Shown: positions 1 through 5,536 of the stretch, piece after piece
Layout: the number at the start of each line of letters is the position of its first letter
How positions within the stretch are numbered: position 1 is the first letter of the stretch
Source of the DNA: an uncultured Clostridia bacterium
GTDB taxonomy: Bacteria > Bacillota > Clostridia > Oscillospirales > CAG-272
DNA: 6,456 bases
NCBI GenBank assembly: GCA_947367285.1
Contig: CANBDB010000090.1
Span: 1-6,456 of the forward strand
Direction: 5' to 3'
Translations under genes and position numbers: made by a program
Notes under the pieces: model-generated
The model's database searches: none
Told to the model about the DNA's origin: nothing
What the model saw: only the letters and a program-made list of their open reading frames with translations

Positions 1-1
1 A

Positions 2-268
2 ATTATGCCTAATCATCTACATATGATTTTGTTTGTGCATAATGGCGGGTCGTCGAGGACGCCGACCCCTACGAGCAGACAACACGGCACCGTTCCTGCG
101 TTTATTTCAACGTTTAAAAGATTTTGCAACAAGGAATATGGTGAAAATATCTGGCAAAGATATTATTACGACCACATAATCCGAGATCATAGAGATTATG
201 AGGAAATATCAAAATACATCCACGATAACCCGCTCAGGTGGGAAGAGGATGAACTATATAACGAATAA
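2..268 (+). CDS. REP-associated (IS200-like) HUH tyrosine transposase, 3' part only
   Basis: The reading frame is open from the left edge, so the gene starts outside the window; the Met at base 5 is very probably internal, because IMPNHLH matches the conserved YVIMPNHVH core of Y1-transposases. NHLH supplies the HUH metal-binding histidines. The rest has the usual order for REP-associated tyrosine transposases (RAYTs): a short basic linker (RTPTPT), FISTFKRFCNKEYGENIWQR, then YYYDHIIRDHRDYEEISKYI and the family-typical ending DNPLRW. The catalytic tyrosine is expected in the visible part, possibly within the YYYDH cluster, but I cannot assign it with certainty. These proteins nick and join single-stranded DNA at REP hairpins and are usually single-copy domesticated enzymes. 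The gene ends in TAA just before a strong hairpin. The family call is fairly sure; whether the enzyme is active cannot be judged. Confidence 0.85.
   Translation: MMPNHLHMILFVHNGGSSRTPTPTSRQHGTVPAFISTFKRFCNKEYGENIWQRYYYDHIIRDHRDYEEISKYIHDNPLRWEEDELYNE
47..72 (-). repeat. REP-like imperfect hairpin with GTAG foot inside the transposase gene
   Basis: Bases 47-54 (GGGTCGTC) pair with 58-61 (GACG) plus 65-68 (ACCC) around a GAG loop, leaving a 3-base bulge (62-64). On the minus strand the hairpin is preceded by GTAG (complement of 69-72). A bulged hairpin with a GTAG-type tetranucleotide at its 5' foot is the known recognition format of REP sequences for RAYT proteins. Here it lies within the coding frame of such a protein and encodes part of its RTPTPT linker. 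Confidence 0.5.
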
Positions 269-299
269 AAGCTCCGCTGAAATTCAGCGGAGCTTATTT
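269..299. terminator. Bidirectional intrinsic terminator between transposase and ABC-F genes
   Basis: A perfect 12-bp stem (269-280 with 284-295, AAGCTCCGCTGA / TCAGCGGAGCTT) has a 3-base loop. Downstream is T-rich in both directions: ATTTATT on the plus strand and TTTTATTC on the minus strand. It sits between two convergent stop codons (268 and 298), so it can end both the transposase and ABC-F transcripts. Confidence 0.85.
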
Positions 300-2229
300 A
301 TTCAAGTTCTTCGTATATCTCCATAAGGCGTTCCTCGAGGGCGTCTTTTTTTGATGTCAGCTCGGCGGCTTTTTTGTAGTCCGTTGCGGCTTCACCAAAG
401 AGGTCGATCTCGATTTGTTCGAGCTCTTTTTCTATCTTTTCCTGCTCTTTTTTGAGGTTTTCAATGCGCTTTTGCTCACGGCGAGCATCAGATGCCTGCT
501 TTTTGCGCGCCATATAGTCTTCCTTTTGTGCTGTAGGGGCTTTGTCGACTTCATTTGACGCGGAGGAAACAAGGTGTGTTTCCTTGTGGTGTGTAAACTC
601 CGCAAAGGCATTTCCAACATTGAAAACTGGGTAGTCAATGAAATCCTTGCCCGTAGTTGCGTCATTGTCTATCTCAATAATTCTCGTGGCAAGCTTATTT
701 ACAAGATATCTATCGTGTGAAACTATAAGAATCGTTCCGCCAAACTCGTCGAGGGCACTCTCAAGTGCCTCGCGTGACATAATATCAAGGTGGTTGGTCG
801 GCTCGTCGAGAATGAGCAGATTCATTGGCGAAAGTATGAGCTTTGCAAGTGTGAGTCTTGCTCGCTCTCCTCCCGAGAGCATTGATACGTTCTTTTCGCA
901 GTCCTCGGCACTAAATCTGAAACGCGCAAGCGCGCTTCTTATCTCAAATTCTCGCTTTTCGGGATATGCATTCCAAAGCTCATCAAGTACCGTATTAGAC
1001 TCGGTGAGGTTTTGGTTTTGCTGATCGAAGTATCCGATCTCAACGTTATATCCCGCCTCAATAATGCCCGTAGTGGGTTCAATATCTCCAACAAGCATTT
1101 TCATGAGGGTGGATTTTCCGCTTCCGTTTTTACCGATAATGAAAACGCGCTCGGCTTTTCGGATAAGAAAGTCCATGTTTTCAAAAAGCTTTTTCTCACC
1201 AAAGGATTTGGAAAGCCCTGCGACTCTCAAGACCTCGTTTCCGCTCGGGATGGATTGGCGGAATTTGATTACAACGGGCTTTGGCGCTTCCTTGGGGCGC
1301 TCAAGCTTGACCATCTTGTCGAGCATCTTTTGGCGGCTCTCGGCGGCTATGATATTTCGCTCGCGGTTCCACGCGCGCTGCTGCGCGATATATGCCTCCT
1401 GCCTTGCGATTTCTCGCTGCTGATTTATATAGTGCTTTTCGGCAATTCCGCGGTCAATGTCGCGCTGCTTCATGCTCGCGGTGTAGTTGCCACCGTAGAG
1501 CTTCGCCTCGCCAAATTCCATAGCAAGTGTTTTATTCGTCACTTGGTCAAGGAAATAACGGTCATGCGAGATAATGAGAACACATTTTTTGTAGTTCTTT
1601 ATGTAATTTTCAAGTACCTGAACGGTTTCAATGTCGAGGTGGTTGGTCGGCTCGTCGAGAAGCAAAAGATCGGGCTCGCGGCAAAGCTGCTTAGAAAGGG
1701 CAAGGCGTGTTCTTTGTCCGCCCGAGAGCTTGTCTACGTCGAGTGCGAGTGCGCGCTCGTCAAAGCCCATTTTGAGAAGAATCCCTGCACAGCGGCTCTT
1801 ATAGTCAAGACCTCCGAGAGATAAGTAGCGTGTATAGAGATCGTGATACTCTTCACAGAGCTTCATATGCTCCGCGCTATCGTTGACGGCAGCCATCTTT
1901 TCCTCGAGGAATGCGAGCTTTTCTTCCATTCGGATAAGCTCGGGGAAGGCGGCATACATTTGCTCGAGCGCGCTTTTTCCAACGAGATTGGATACCTCAA
2001 ACGCGCAATCCTGTGTCAATATGCCAATGGTTTTGTTCTTTGCGATAAACACGTTGCCGGTGGTGGGTTCAAGCTCACCGAGAATTACCTTGAAGAGCGT
2101 TGATTTGCCGCAACCGTTCGTGCCGATGATGCCGAGCTTGTCGTTTTCTTCAAGCGCAAAGCTTATTTTCTTAAAAATGTCGCGCGCACCGAATGATACG
2201 CCGAGATCGTTGACCGTAATTGCAAGCAT
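298..2229 (-). CDS. ABC-F family ATPase (YdiF/Uup-like ribosome-associated factor)
   Basis: This soluble protein of 643 residues has two ABC ATPase domains and no membrane segment, the mark of the ABC-F family. Those proteins bind the ribosomal E site and act on stalled or antibiotic-bound ribosomes. Domain 1 has Walker A GTNGCGKST (36-44), signature LSGGQ (168-172), Walker B LLLLDEPTNHLDI (188-200) and H-loop His222. Domain 2 has Walker A GKNGSGKST (366-374), LSGGE (451-455), LLILDEPTNHLDI (471-483) and His505. The inter-domain linker (about 240-325, rich in Q, R and A) corresponds to the P-site tRNA-interaction region. The C-terminus (about 565-643) is a charged helical coiled coil, as in YdiF, YfmR and Uup. 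The length suits YdiF. The start is supported by AAAGGTG about 7 bases upstream. A weak promoter (TTGTCA, complement of 2275-2280, 17-bp spacing to AATTTA) may overlap the divergent promoter. Both ATPase sites look intact. An antibiotic-resistance role is possible but not indicated; the housekeeping type is more likely. Confidence 0.95.
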   Translation of the reverse strand: MLAITVNDLGVSFGARDIFKKISFALEENDKLGIIGTNGCGKSTLFKVILGELEPTTGNVFIAKNKTIGILTQDCAFEVSNLVGKSALEQMYAAFPELIRMEEKLAFLEEKMAAVNDSAEHMKLCEEYHDLYTRYLSLGGLDYKSRCAGILLKMGFDERALALDVDKLSGGQRTRLALSKQLCREPDLLLLDEPTNHLDIETVQVLENYIKNYKKCVLIISHDRYFLDQVTNKTLAMEFGEAKLYGGNYTASMKQRDIDRGIAEKHYINQQREIARQEAYIAQQRAWNRERNIIAAESRQKMLDKMVKLERPKEAPKPVVIKFRQSIPSGNEVLRVAGLSKSFGEKKLFENMDFLIRKAERVFIIGKNGSGKSTLMKMLVGDIEPTTGIIEAGYNVEIGYFDQQNQNLTESNTVLDELWNAYPEKREFEIRSALARFRFSAEDCEKNVSMLSGGERARLTLAKLILSPMNLLILDEPTNHLDIMSREALESALDEFGGTILIVSHDRYLVNKLATRIIEIDNDATTGKDFIDYPVFNVGNAFAEFTHHKETHLVSSASNEVDKAPTAQKEDYMARKKQASDARREQKRIENLKKEQEKIEKELEQIEIDLFGEAATDYKKAAELTSKKDALEERLMEIYEELE

Positions 2230-2273
2230 TTGACATCACCTTTCTAAAAAATAAATTTTTTTCAAAATCTCCC

Positions 2274-2302
2274 TTGACAAAAGGGGATAGTTGTTATATA
2301 AT
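2274..2302 (+). promoter_or_regulatory. Consensus sigma-A promoter for the zinc-protein transcript
   Basis: A perfect -35 TTGACA (2274-2279) and perfect -10 TATAAT (2297-2302) are separated by 17 bases. The expected start is near 2309. The LexA-type operator begins right there, so this strong promoter is probably kept silent by a bound repressor. Confidence 0.85.
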
Positions 2303-2309
2303 CAAATCA

Positions 2310-2323
2310 AGAACATTTGTTCG
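2310..2323. promoter_or_regulatory. LexA (SOS) box 1
   Basis: The perfect 12-bp palindromic-arm operator GAAC-ATTT-GTTC (2311-2322) is followed by G. It fits the Bacillota LexA/DinR consensus GAAC-N4-GTTC. It begins 8 bases after the -10 hexamer, over the predicted transcription start, a position at which bound LexA would block transcription. Read on the minus strand its core is GAACAAATGTTC, identical to box 2. Confidence 0.75.
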
Positions 2324-2351
2324 TGATTTTCTCTCCGAAATAGAGGTTTAT

Positions 2352-2402
2352 ATGTGCGTCGATATAAGCGCATACCACAACCTCAACCATTATACAACAT
2401 AA
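2352..2402 (+). other. Possible 16-residue leader ORF
   Basis: ATG at 2352 follows AGAGG with a 5-base gap and runs 16 codons (MCVDISAYHNLNHYTT) to TAA. It lies in the leader of the transcript from the 2274-2302 promoter, before the zinc-protein gene. No hairpin or known regulatory peptide pattern goes with it, so it may be chance. Confidence 0.2.
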
Positions 2403-2434
2403 TGAAAGAAATTTCAAGTTAAAATGGAAAAGGA

Positions 2435-2692
2435 GTGATAATTATTTGCGATATTTGCAGGCAATACTCTTGTCCACCTGCGTGTCCGAGCTTTGACGGC
2501 AACCATTCGTTGCTTGGCAGTGCGGTGGGTGAATGTGCCGTGTGTGAGGCGCGCGTTTATAATGACGATGAACACTATACTCACGATGGCAAAATGCTTT
2601 GTGTTGAGTGTGCTGAGGAGCTATTGTCCCCCGAGCTTCTCGCTTTTTTCGGCTGCGACACGATAACTGAATTTTTCGAAATGCTGTACTGA
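2435..2692 (+). CDS. Small cysteine-rich (two zinc knuckle) protein, function unknown
   Basis: About 82-85 residues. Two cysteine sets are visible, numbering from the GTG: C5-x2-C8-x4-C13-x3-C17 in CDICRQYSCPPACPSF, and C34-x2-C37 paired with C56-x2-C59, which looks like a zinc ribbon or LIM-like knuckle. The end (SPELLAFFGCDTITEFFEMLY) is helical and acidic. Small Clostridia proteins beginning CxxC-x4-C-x3-CP with a second CxxC...CxxC set are familiar but uncharacterised; no signal peptide or membrane segment is seen. The start is uncertain. GTG at 2435 shares its first base with the Shine-Dalgarno-like AAAAGGAG and overlaps the TGA of a tiny ATG ORF (2424-2438) as GTGA. Alternatively a rare ATT at 2441 or 2444 has near-ideal spacing from that AGGAG. 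It is the first gene behind the promoter with LexA box 1, so it is probably damage-inducible. A role in DNA repair or phage-like regulation is speculation. Confidence 0.7.
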   Translation: MIIICDICRQYSCPPACPSFDGNHSLLGSAVGECAVCEARVYNDDEHYTHDGKMLCVECAEELLSPELLAFFGCDTITEFFEMLY

Positions 2693-2703
2693 CATACAGC
2701 ATT
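2680..2703 (+). other. Hairpin over the zinc-protein stop codon
   Basis: A perfect 9-bp stem AATGCTGTA (2680-2688) / TACAGCATT (2695-2703) has the stop codon in its 6-base loop. It is followed by six A, not by T, so it is not a standard intrinsic terminator for the plus strand. It could protect mRNA ends or end transcription weakly. Confidence 0.5.
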
Positions 2704-2733
2704 AAAAAATCCCTCAAAAACGAACAAATGTTC
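2701..2733 (+). repeat. Left copy of hairpin-tail/operator repeat (ATTAAAAAA-N11-CGAACAAATGTT)
   Basis: ATTAAAAAA (2701-2709), 11 bases, then CGAACAAATGTT (2721-2732). The same arrangement recurs at 5505-5536 in direct orientation with a 10-base gap, and each copy is preceded by a hairpin whose last bases merge into ATT. The two copies bracket the AT-rich hydrolase/lipoprotein block, about 2.8 kb apart. Confidence 0.5.
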
Positions 2734-2734
2734 A
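2721..2734. promoter_or_regulatory. LexA (SOS) box 2
   Basis: CGAACAAATGTTCA contains a perfect GAAC-N4-GTTC (2722-2733), the exact reverse complement of the box 1 core. It lies 26 bases before a strong ribosome binding site region. No clear -35/-10 pair overlaps it, so which promoter it would control is not evident. Confidence 0.65.
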
Positions 2735-2759
2735 TAAATTCAAGAAAGGAGCTTAAAAT

Positions 2760-2777
2760 ATGGACAAACGACGGTGA
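2760..2777 (+). other. Orphan translation start: strong RBS with a 5-codon ORF
   Basis: AGAAAGGAG (2742-2750) is one of the best Shine-Dalgarno sequences in the window and sits 9 bases before ATG 2760, but the frame reads only Met-Asp-Lys-Arg-Arg and stops at TGA. It could be a leader peptide, or the remaining start of a gene whose body was lost when the AT-rich block arrived. It is the first translation start after LexA box 2. Confidence 0.35.
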
Positions 2778-2779
2778 TT

Positions 2780-2808
2780 TTTACCTTAATAAATACAACT
2801 ACTAAAAC
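2780..2808 (+). promoter_or_regulatory. Weak candidate promoter for the hydrolase gene
   Basis: TTTACC (2780-2785) and TAAAAC (2803-2808) each match the sigma-A hexamers at four of six positions with a 17-base spacer, 46 bases upstream of the hydrolase start. The region is very AT-rich, so a chance match is likely. Confidence 0.25.
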
Positions 2809-2853
2809 TTTAATTAAAAAACTAATTTTATGTAAAGAAAAGGAGAAAAATTT

Positions 2854-4128
2854 ATGCCAATTATTGATAATTTTCCTGATCGTATTCAGGATACAACTTG
2901 CAGAATTGCTTTGTTTCAAGGGGGATTGTATGGCAATGGTCAATCATTACAAAGAACTATTAATACTTTGTATAACAACAATACTTCTAAGTTTATTAAA
3001 GTTGATGAGGTATTTAATATGAGATATTTTAATCCCATTACTATGACTTTTGGAAGTGATAATTCTTCTGCTAATTTTGGAGAATTTTTGAGCCAATCAG
3101 ACTTTGATGAACGTATTGATAATATTGTAAATACAGCTAGATTTGTAGCTAATGAGGGGAAGATCACACTCATAAGAACATGTCTAAACTATGTATACAA
3201 TACCGACATAGCATTAGATAGTATTGAAAATCAAAAAAACAAATTGAAATATATAATCAATGCTTTTAAAAAATATGATAATGTAGAAATATATCTGGTT
3301 GGACATAGTCAAGGTGGTCTTGTTAATCTTGAAACTGGTATTGATCTATATTATAAAGTTGATAAAATTATATCAATTTCCACACCATATGCACCAGTTT
3401 ATTTGGCTTCTATTTTGTCCAACTTTGACTTTTTGGTGAGTTTATTTGCTGAAAAAGGAGCAGAAAATTATTATAAAGAATGCGTTAACACATTGTCATC
3501 TCAGGAATATTTTACAAATCTAAAAAATCGATGGAATTCTTTAACATCACGTCCAGAATTAACTGCTATCGTGGGGACTGCAGGTAGAATAAGATATATT
3601 AATGGTGAGAGCATATTAGATAGTTTTGCAGCTGGAACCTTCGAAACGTTTGAAACGGAAGGATTTGATGGATTAGTTAGAGTTAGTGAACAATGTGATA
3701 TTAATCACGCATCTTTTGTTCATTTAATTAAGAACACTGTTCCATGTTATGCAGAATGTCAGTATGCCAATACCTATTGTTTTTCTGCAGACAATAACGA
3801 AAATCTCTGCGATTCAAGTTGCGAGCTTGTAACACTACATTTGTTTGATTTTTTCAGCAAATTGTTGGAATCTATATTTGAATCAATAAACTCTGCAGTG
3901 GTAGATGGAGAAGTGAACCCTGACGGCACACCAAAGATACATTGGGAAATACCTTTGCTCGATATGTTTAGCAGAATAGGGAAAGCGGGGGTTTATTTAC
4001 CAGAGGATGATTTTGAAGAAGAAGTACAATATAGGGACTATGAGATAGTGTATAAAAGTCCATATAATCATGGATTTATCAGATACTGTCCTGAAACAAT
4101 TTCATCTTTGGAATTATTATTGAGATAA
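2854..4128 (+). CDS. Lipase-like alpha/beta hydrolase without signal peptide
   Basis: 424 residues, started by ATG with AGGAG 8 bases upstream. EIYLVGHSQGGLVN (145-158) is the nucleophile elbow, with Ser152 in G-x-S-x-G after a beta strand. KIISISTPYAP (171-181) fits the next strand. FDGLVRVSEQ (271-280) followed by INHASF (283-288) resembles the DGLV...NH arrangement of Pseudomonas-type triacylglycerol lipases, giving a likely triad Ser152-Asp272-His285. The expected activity is ester or lipid hydrolysis; the substrate is unknown. No signal peptide or membrane helix is seen, so it is cytosolic or exported by another route. Residues 298-323 hold five cysteines (298, 302, 309, 319, 323), suggesting metal or disulfide binding. 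The C-terminal part from about 325 is unrecognised. The gene is clearly AT-richer than its outer neighbours, which suggests horizontal gain. It is followed by two small exported proteins under their own promoter. A lipase-type toxin is one reading; an ordinary intracellular esterase is another. Confidence 0.8.
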   Translation: MPIIDNFPDRIQDTTCRIALFQGGLYGNGQSLQRTINTLYNNNTSKFIKVDEVFNMRYFNPITMTFGSDNSSANFGEFLSQSDFDERIDNIVNTARFVANEGKITLIRTCLNYVYNTDIALDSIENQKNKLKYIINAFKKYDNVEIYLVGHSQGGLVNLETGIDLYYKVDKIISISTPYAPVYLASILSNFDFLVSLFAEKGAENYYKECVNTLSSQEYFTNLKNRWNSLTSRPELTAIVGTAGRIRYINGESILDSFAAGTFETFETEGFDGLVRVSEQCDINHASFVHLIKNTVPCYAECQYANTYCFSADNNENLCDSSCELVTLHLFDFFSKLLESIFESINSAVVDGEVNPDGTPKIHWEIPLLDMFSRIGKAGVYLPEDDFEEEVQYRDYEIVYKSPYNHGFIRYCPETISSLELLLR

Positions 4129-4132
4129 TATC

Positions 4133-4161
4133 TTGACATTATATTTTGATGCCTATATAAT
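4133..4161 (+). promoter_or_regulatory. Consensus sigma-A promoter for the two exported-protein genes
   Basis: A perfect TTGACA (4133-4138) and TATAAT (4156-4161) are 17 bases apart, with the predicted start near 4168 and the next start codon at 4196. It begins 5 bases after the hydrolase stop and has no LexA-type box, so the downstream pair is probably expressed independently and constantly. Confidence 0.85.
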
Positions 4162-4195
4162 TAATATATAAAAACAAGCATTGTGAGGTGAAGCT

Positions 4196-4804
4196 ATGAC
4201 AATAAAAGAATTCTTTTTACTTATCTTGTTGGTGTTGGTGCAATTGTTATGCCAATGCACGGGTATGGATCCATTTGAGATTATGGGGATACCTACCTCG
4301 CAAGAGCCGGTAGAAGTGGTATTGAATGTTGGGGAGTCATACGTAAGGCATGACGAAAGCTATAGGAATAATGAGAATTATAAGGAAGAATTTGGATATG
4401 AAAGCTTTAGGTGTAAGATTGATTACAAGATAACCTTTCTTGAATCTGCAGAGGATTATTATTTAGTACAAATAGAAATTTTAAGTTGTGAAATCGACCC
4501 TGAAAACGGAGGAAATGCTGCTATTTACATTGTAGGCATAGAGACTTCCTGTACAATAAATGATGAAGTCTACGAACGCAGTGATTATGAATATTCCAAT
4601 GCCTCTTCCTTGATAGTTCACGACAGTGAATACTGTACAAAAATACCGTTTCAAGAAGTATCCGTAATAAAAGTGCCGATATCTAATTCTCAATCAAATG
4701 GGGAATATCAGCTACGCCTCACTTTTAATAGCTTCAATCCCCTTACAACGAGGGATGAGTTGACCTTTGGTGTTCGTATGGATGCGCTTTATGATATTGA
4801 ATGA
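4196..4804 (+). CDS. Small exported or membrane-anchored protein, unknown function
   Basis: 202 residues; ATG with GAGGTGA closely upstream (AGGTG at 4186-4190). Residues 5-18 are strongly hydrophobic (FFLLILLVLVQLL), followed by Cys19-Gln-Cys21. This resembles a lipoprotein signal, but neither cysteine has Gly, Ala or Ser before it, so lipid attachment is doubtful; a short signal-anchor is possible. There is only one basic residue (Lys4) ahead of the hydrophobic stretch. The mature part is acidic and mostly beta-like, with a further cysteine series (73, 98, 119, 147). Three segments (39-50, about 76-100, 158-177) line up in order with the next gene's product, so the two look like distant paralogues. 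It is first in a two-gene unit with its own perfect promoter, 22 bases before the next start. A surface-facing binding or protective role toward the upstream hydrolase is a guess. Confidence 0.7.
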   Translation: MTIKEFFLLILLVLVQLLCQCTGMDPFEIMGIPTSQEPVEVVLNVGESYVRHDESYRNNENYKEEFGYESFRCKIDYKITFLESAEDYYLVQIEILSCEIDPENGGNAAIYIVGIETSCTINDEVYERSDYEYSNASSLIVHDSEYCTKIPFQEVSVIKVPISNSQSNGEYQLRLTFNSFNPLTTRDELTFGVRMDALYDIE

Positions 4805-4826
4805 AAGTAGTATTGAGGTATAACAG

Positions 4827-5456
4827 ATGAAAAAAATCAGATGGATTGCTTTTATATGTGTTTTACTGTCTGTATTAATGCTTACAAGCTGTATGGTGAT
4901 GACTGCAACGCTTACATTTGTGAAGATATTCGGGCAAATTATTGATGGAATATTGTTTAGTCCTAAATATGAATACAATGAACACTATTTTTATAAATAT
5001 ATTGTTGTTGGAGAGAAGTGGGATTTTGGCTCTGATATTCTCATGGATGATGAGGGAGATTATTACTGGGTTAATTTTAATTTAGAATATGAAAAAATAG
5101 AGAAAACTGACGGCTATACTCTTACGTTTAAATTAAGCGACATCGTTTTTGAAGGTGATTGCGAAAATCATTATTTGGTGTTCTCTTCTTTTGCGGATAG
5201 AAAAATAAAAATTGCGAATGTTTCGACCTCCAACGGGTTTGAGTTCGAAGCAGAAAATTATCTTTATGAGAGTTTGAATAGGCCGATAAGTGTTGTTCAA
5301 ATACCCTTGTCAATTTTAGAAGAGAATTTGACTTTGGAGGTGAATTTTGAGATGATGCAAGCGTGCGAGTGTAACGGAACTGTTTTCGTTGAGTTTCCTG
5401 CGGATACGGGATTGGACGGCTATGTTATTATAATGGAACCCGAATGCTCTGAATGA
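4827..5456 (+). CDS. Lipoprotein, unknown function
   Basis: 209 residues; ATG with TGAGGT (4814-4819) 7 bases upstream. The N-terminus is a textbook type II signal: basic MKKIRW, a hydrophobic core to residue 19, and lipobox L19-T-S-C22, so the mature protein should be lipid-anchored on the outside of the cell membrane. The mature domain is acidic (many E and D) and beta-rich with no recognised motif. It shares patterned segments with the preceding protein: VVGEKWDF (60-67) against VGESY, the EYEKIEKTDGYTLTFKL stretch (87-103) against DYKITFLESAEDYYLVQIEI, and VVQIPLSILEENLTLEVNF (156-174) against VIKVPISNSQSNGEYQLRLTF. This suggests duplication followed by divergence. Cysteines also occur at 112, 180, 182 and 207. 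It lies 22 bases after the preceding stop in the same transcript. The lipoprotein call is firm; the function is not. Confidence 0.8.
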   Translation: MKKIRWIAFICVLLSVLMLTSCMVMTATLTFVKIFGQIIDGILFSPKYEYNEHYFYKYIVVGEKWDFGSDILMDDEGDYYWVNFNLEYEKIEKTDGYTLTFKLSDIVFEGDCENHYLVFSSFADRKIKIANVSTSNGFEFEAENYLYESLNRPISVVQIPLSILEENLTLEVNFEMMQACECNGTVFVEFPADTGLDGYVIIMEPECSE

Positions 5457-5485
5457 TATAAGGAAATAGATAATCCACTGACAAT

Positions 5486-5506
5486 ATCCCCCGCGGTGCG
5501 GGGGAT
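5486..5506. terminator. GC-rich hairpin after the lipoprotein gene
   Basis: A perfect 9-bp stem ATCCCCCGC (5486-5494) / GCGGGGGAT (5498-5506) has a GGT loop and is very stable in an AT-rich setting. It is followed on the plus strand by TAAAAAAGG rather than a T run, so it is an atypical terminator or an mRNA 3'-end barrier. The minus-strand reading also lacks a T run after the stem. Confidence 0.45.
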
Positions 5507-5536
5507 TAAAAAAGGCCGAAAAGCGAACAAATGTTT
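5505..5536 (+). repeat. Right copy of hairpin-tail/operator repeat (ATTAAAAAA-N10-CGAACAAATGTT)
   Basis: ATTAAAAAA (5505-5513), 10 bases, then CGAACAAATGTT (5524-5535). It matches the copy at 2701-2733, with A-rich intervening bases in both. Together they frame the low-GC hydrolase/lipoprotein block. Confidence 0.5.

Noticed and set aside
532..570. GTAGGGGC-like match to REP elements inside the ABC-F gene
   Set aside because: There is no matching stem with a foot after it, and the bases are ordinary codons of the variable region before the C-terminal coiled coil.
1012..1824. Long plus-strand open frame (270 codons) opposite the ABC-F gene
   Set aside because: It lies wholly antisense to a strongly conserved ATPase, has no ribosome binding site or known motif, and its frame is explained by the codon use of the opposite strand.
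2442..2735. 97-codon minus-strand frame across the zinc-protein gene
   Set aside because: It is antisense to the cysteine-patterned protein, has no motif, and would cross LexA box 2 and the hairpin.
2774..3022. 82-codon hydrophobic plus-strand frame starting GTG
   Set aside because: It overlaps the hydrolase start in another frame, is driven by AT-rich composition, and has no ribosome binding site at its start; the 2854 frame has one plus a clear catalytic motif.
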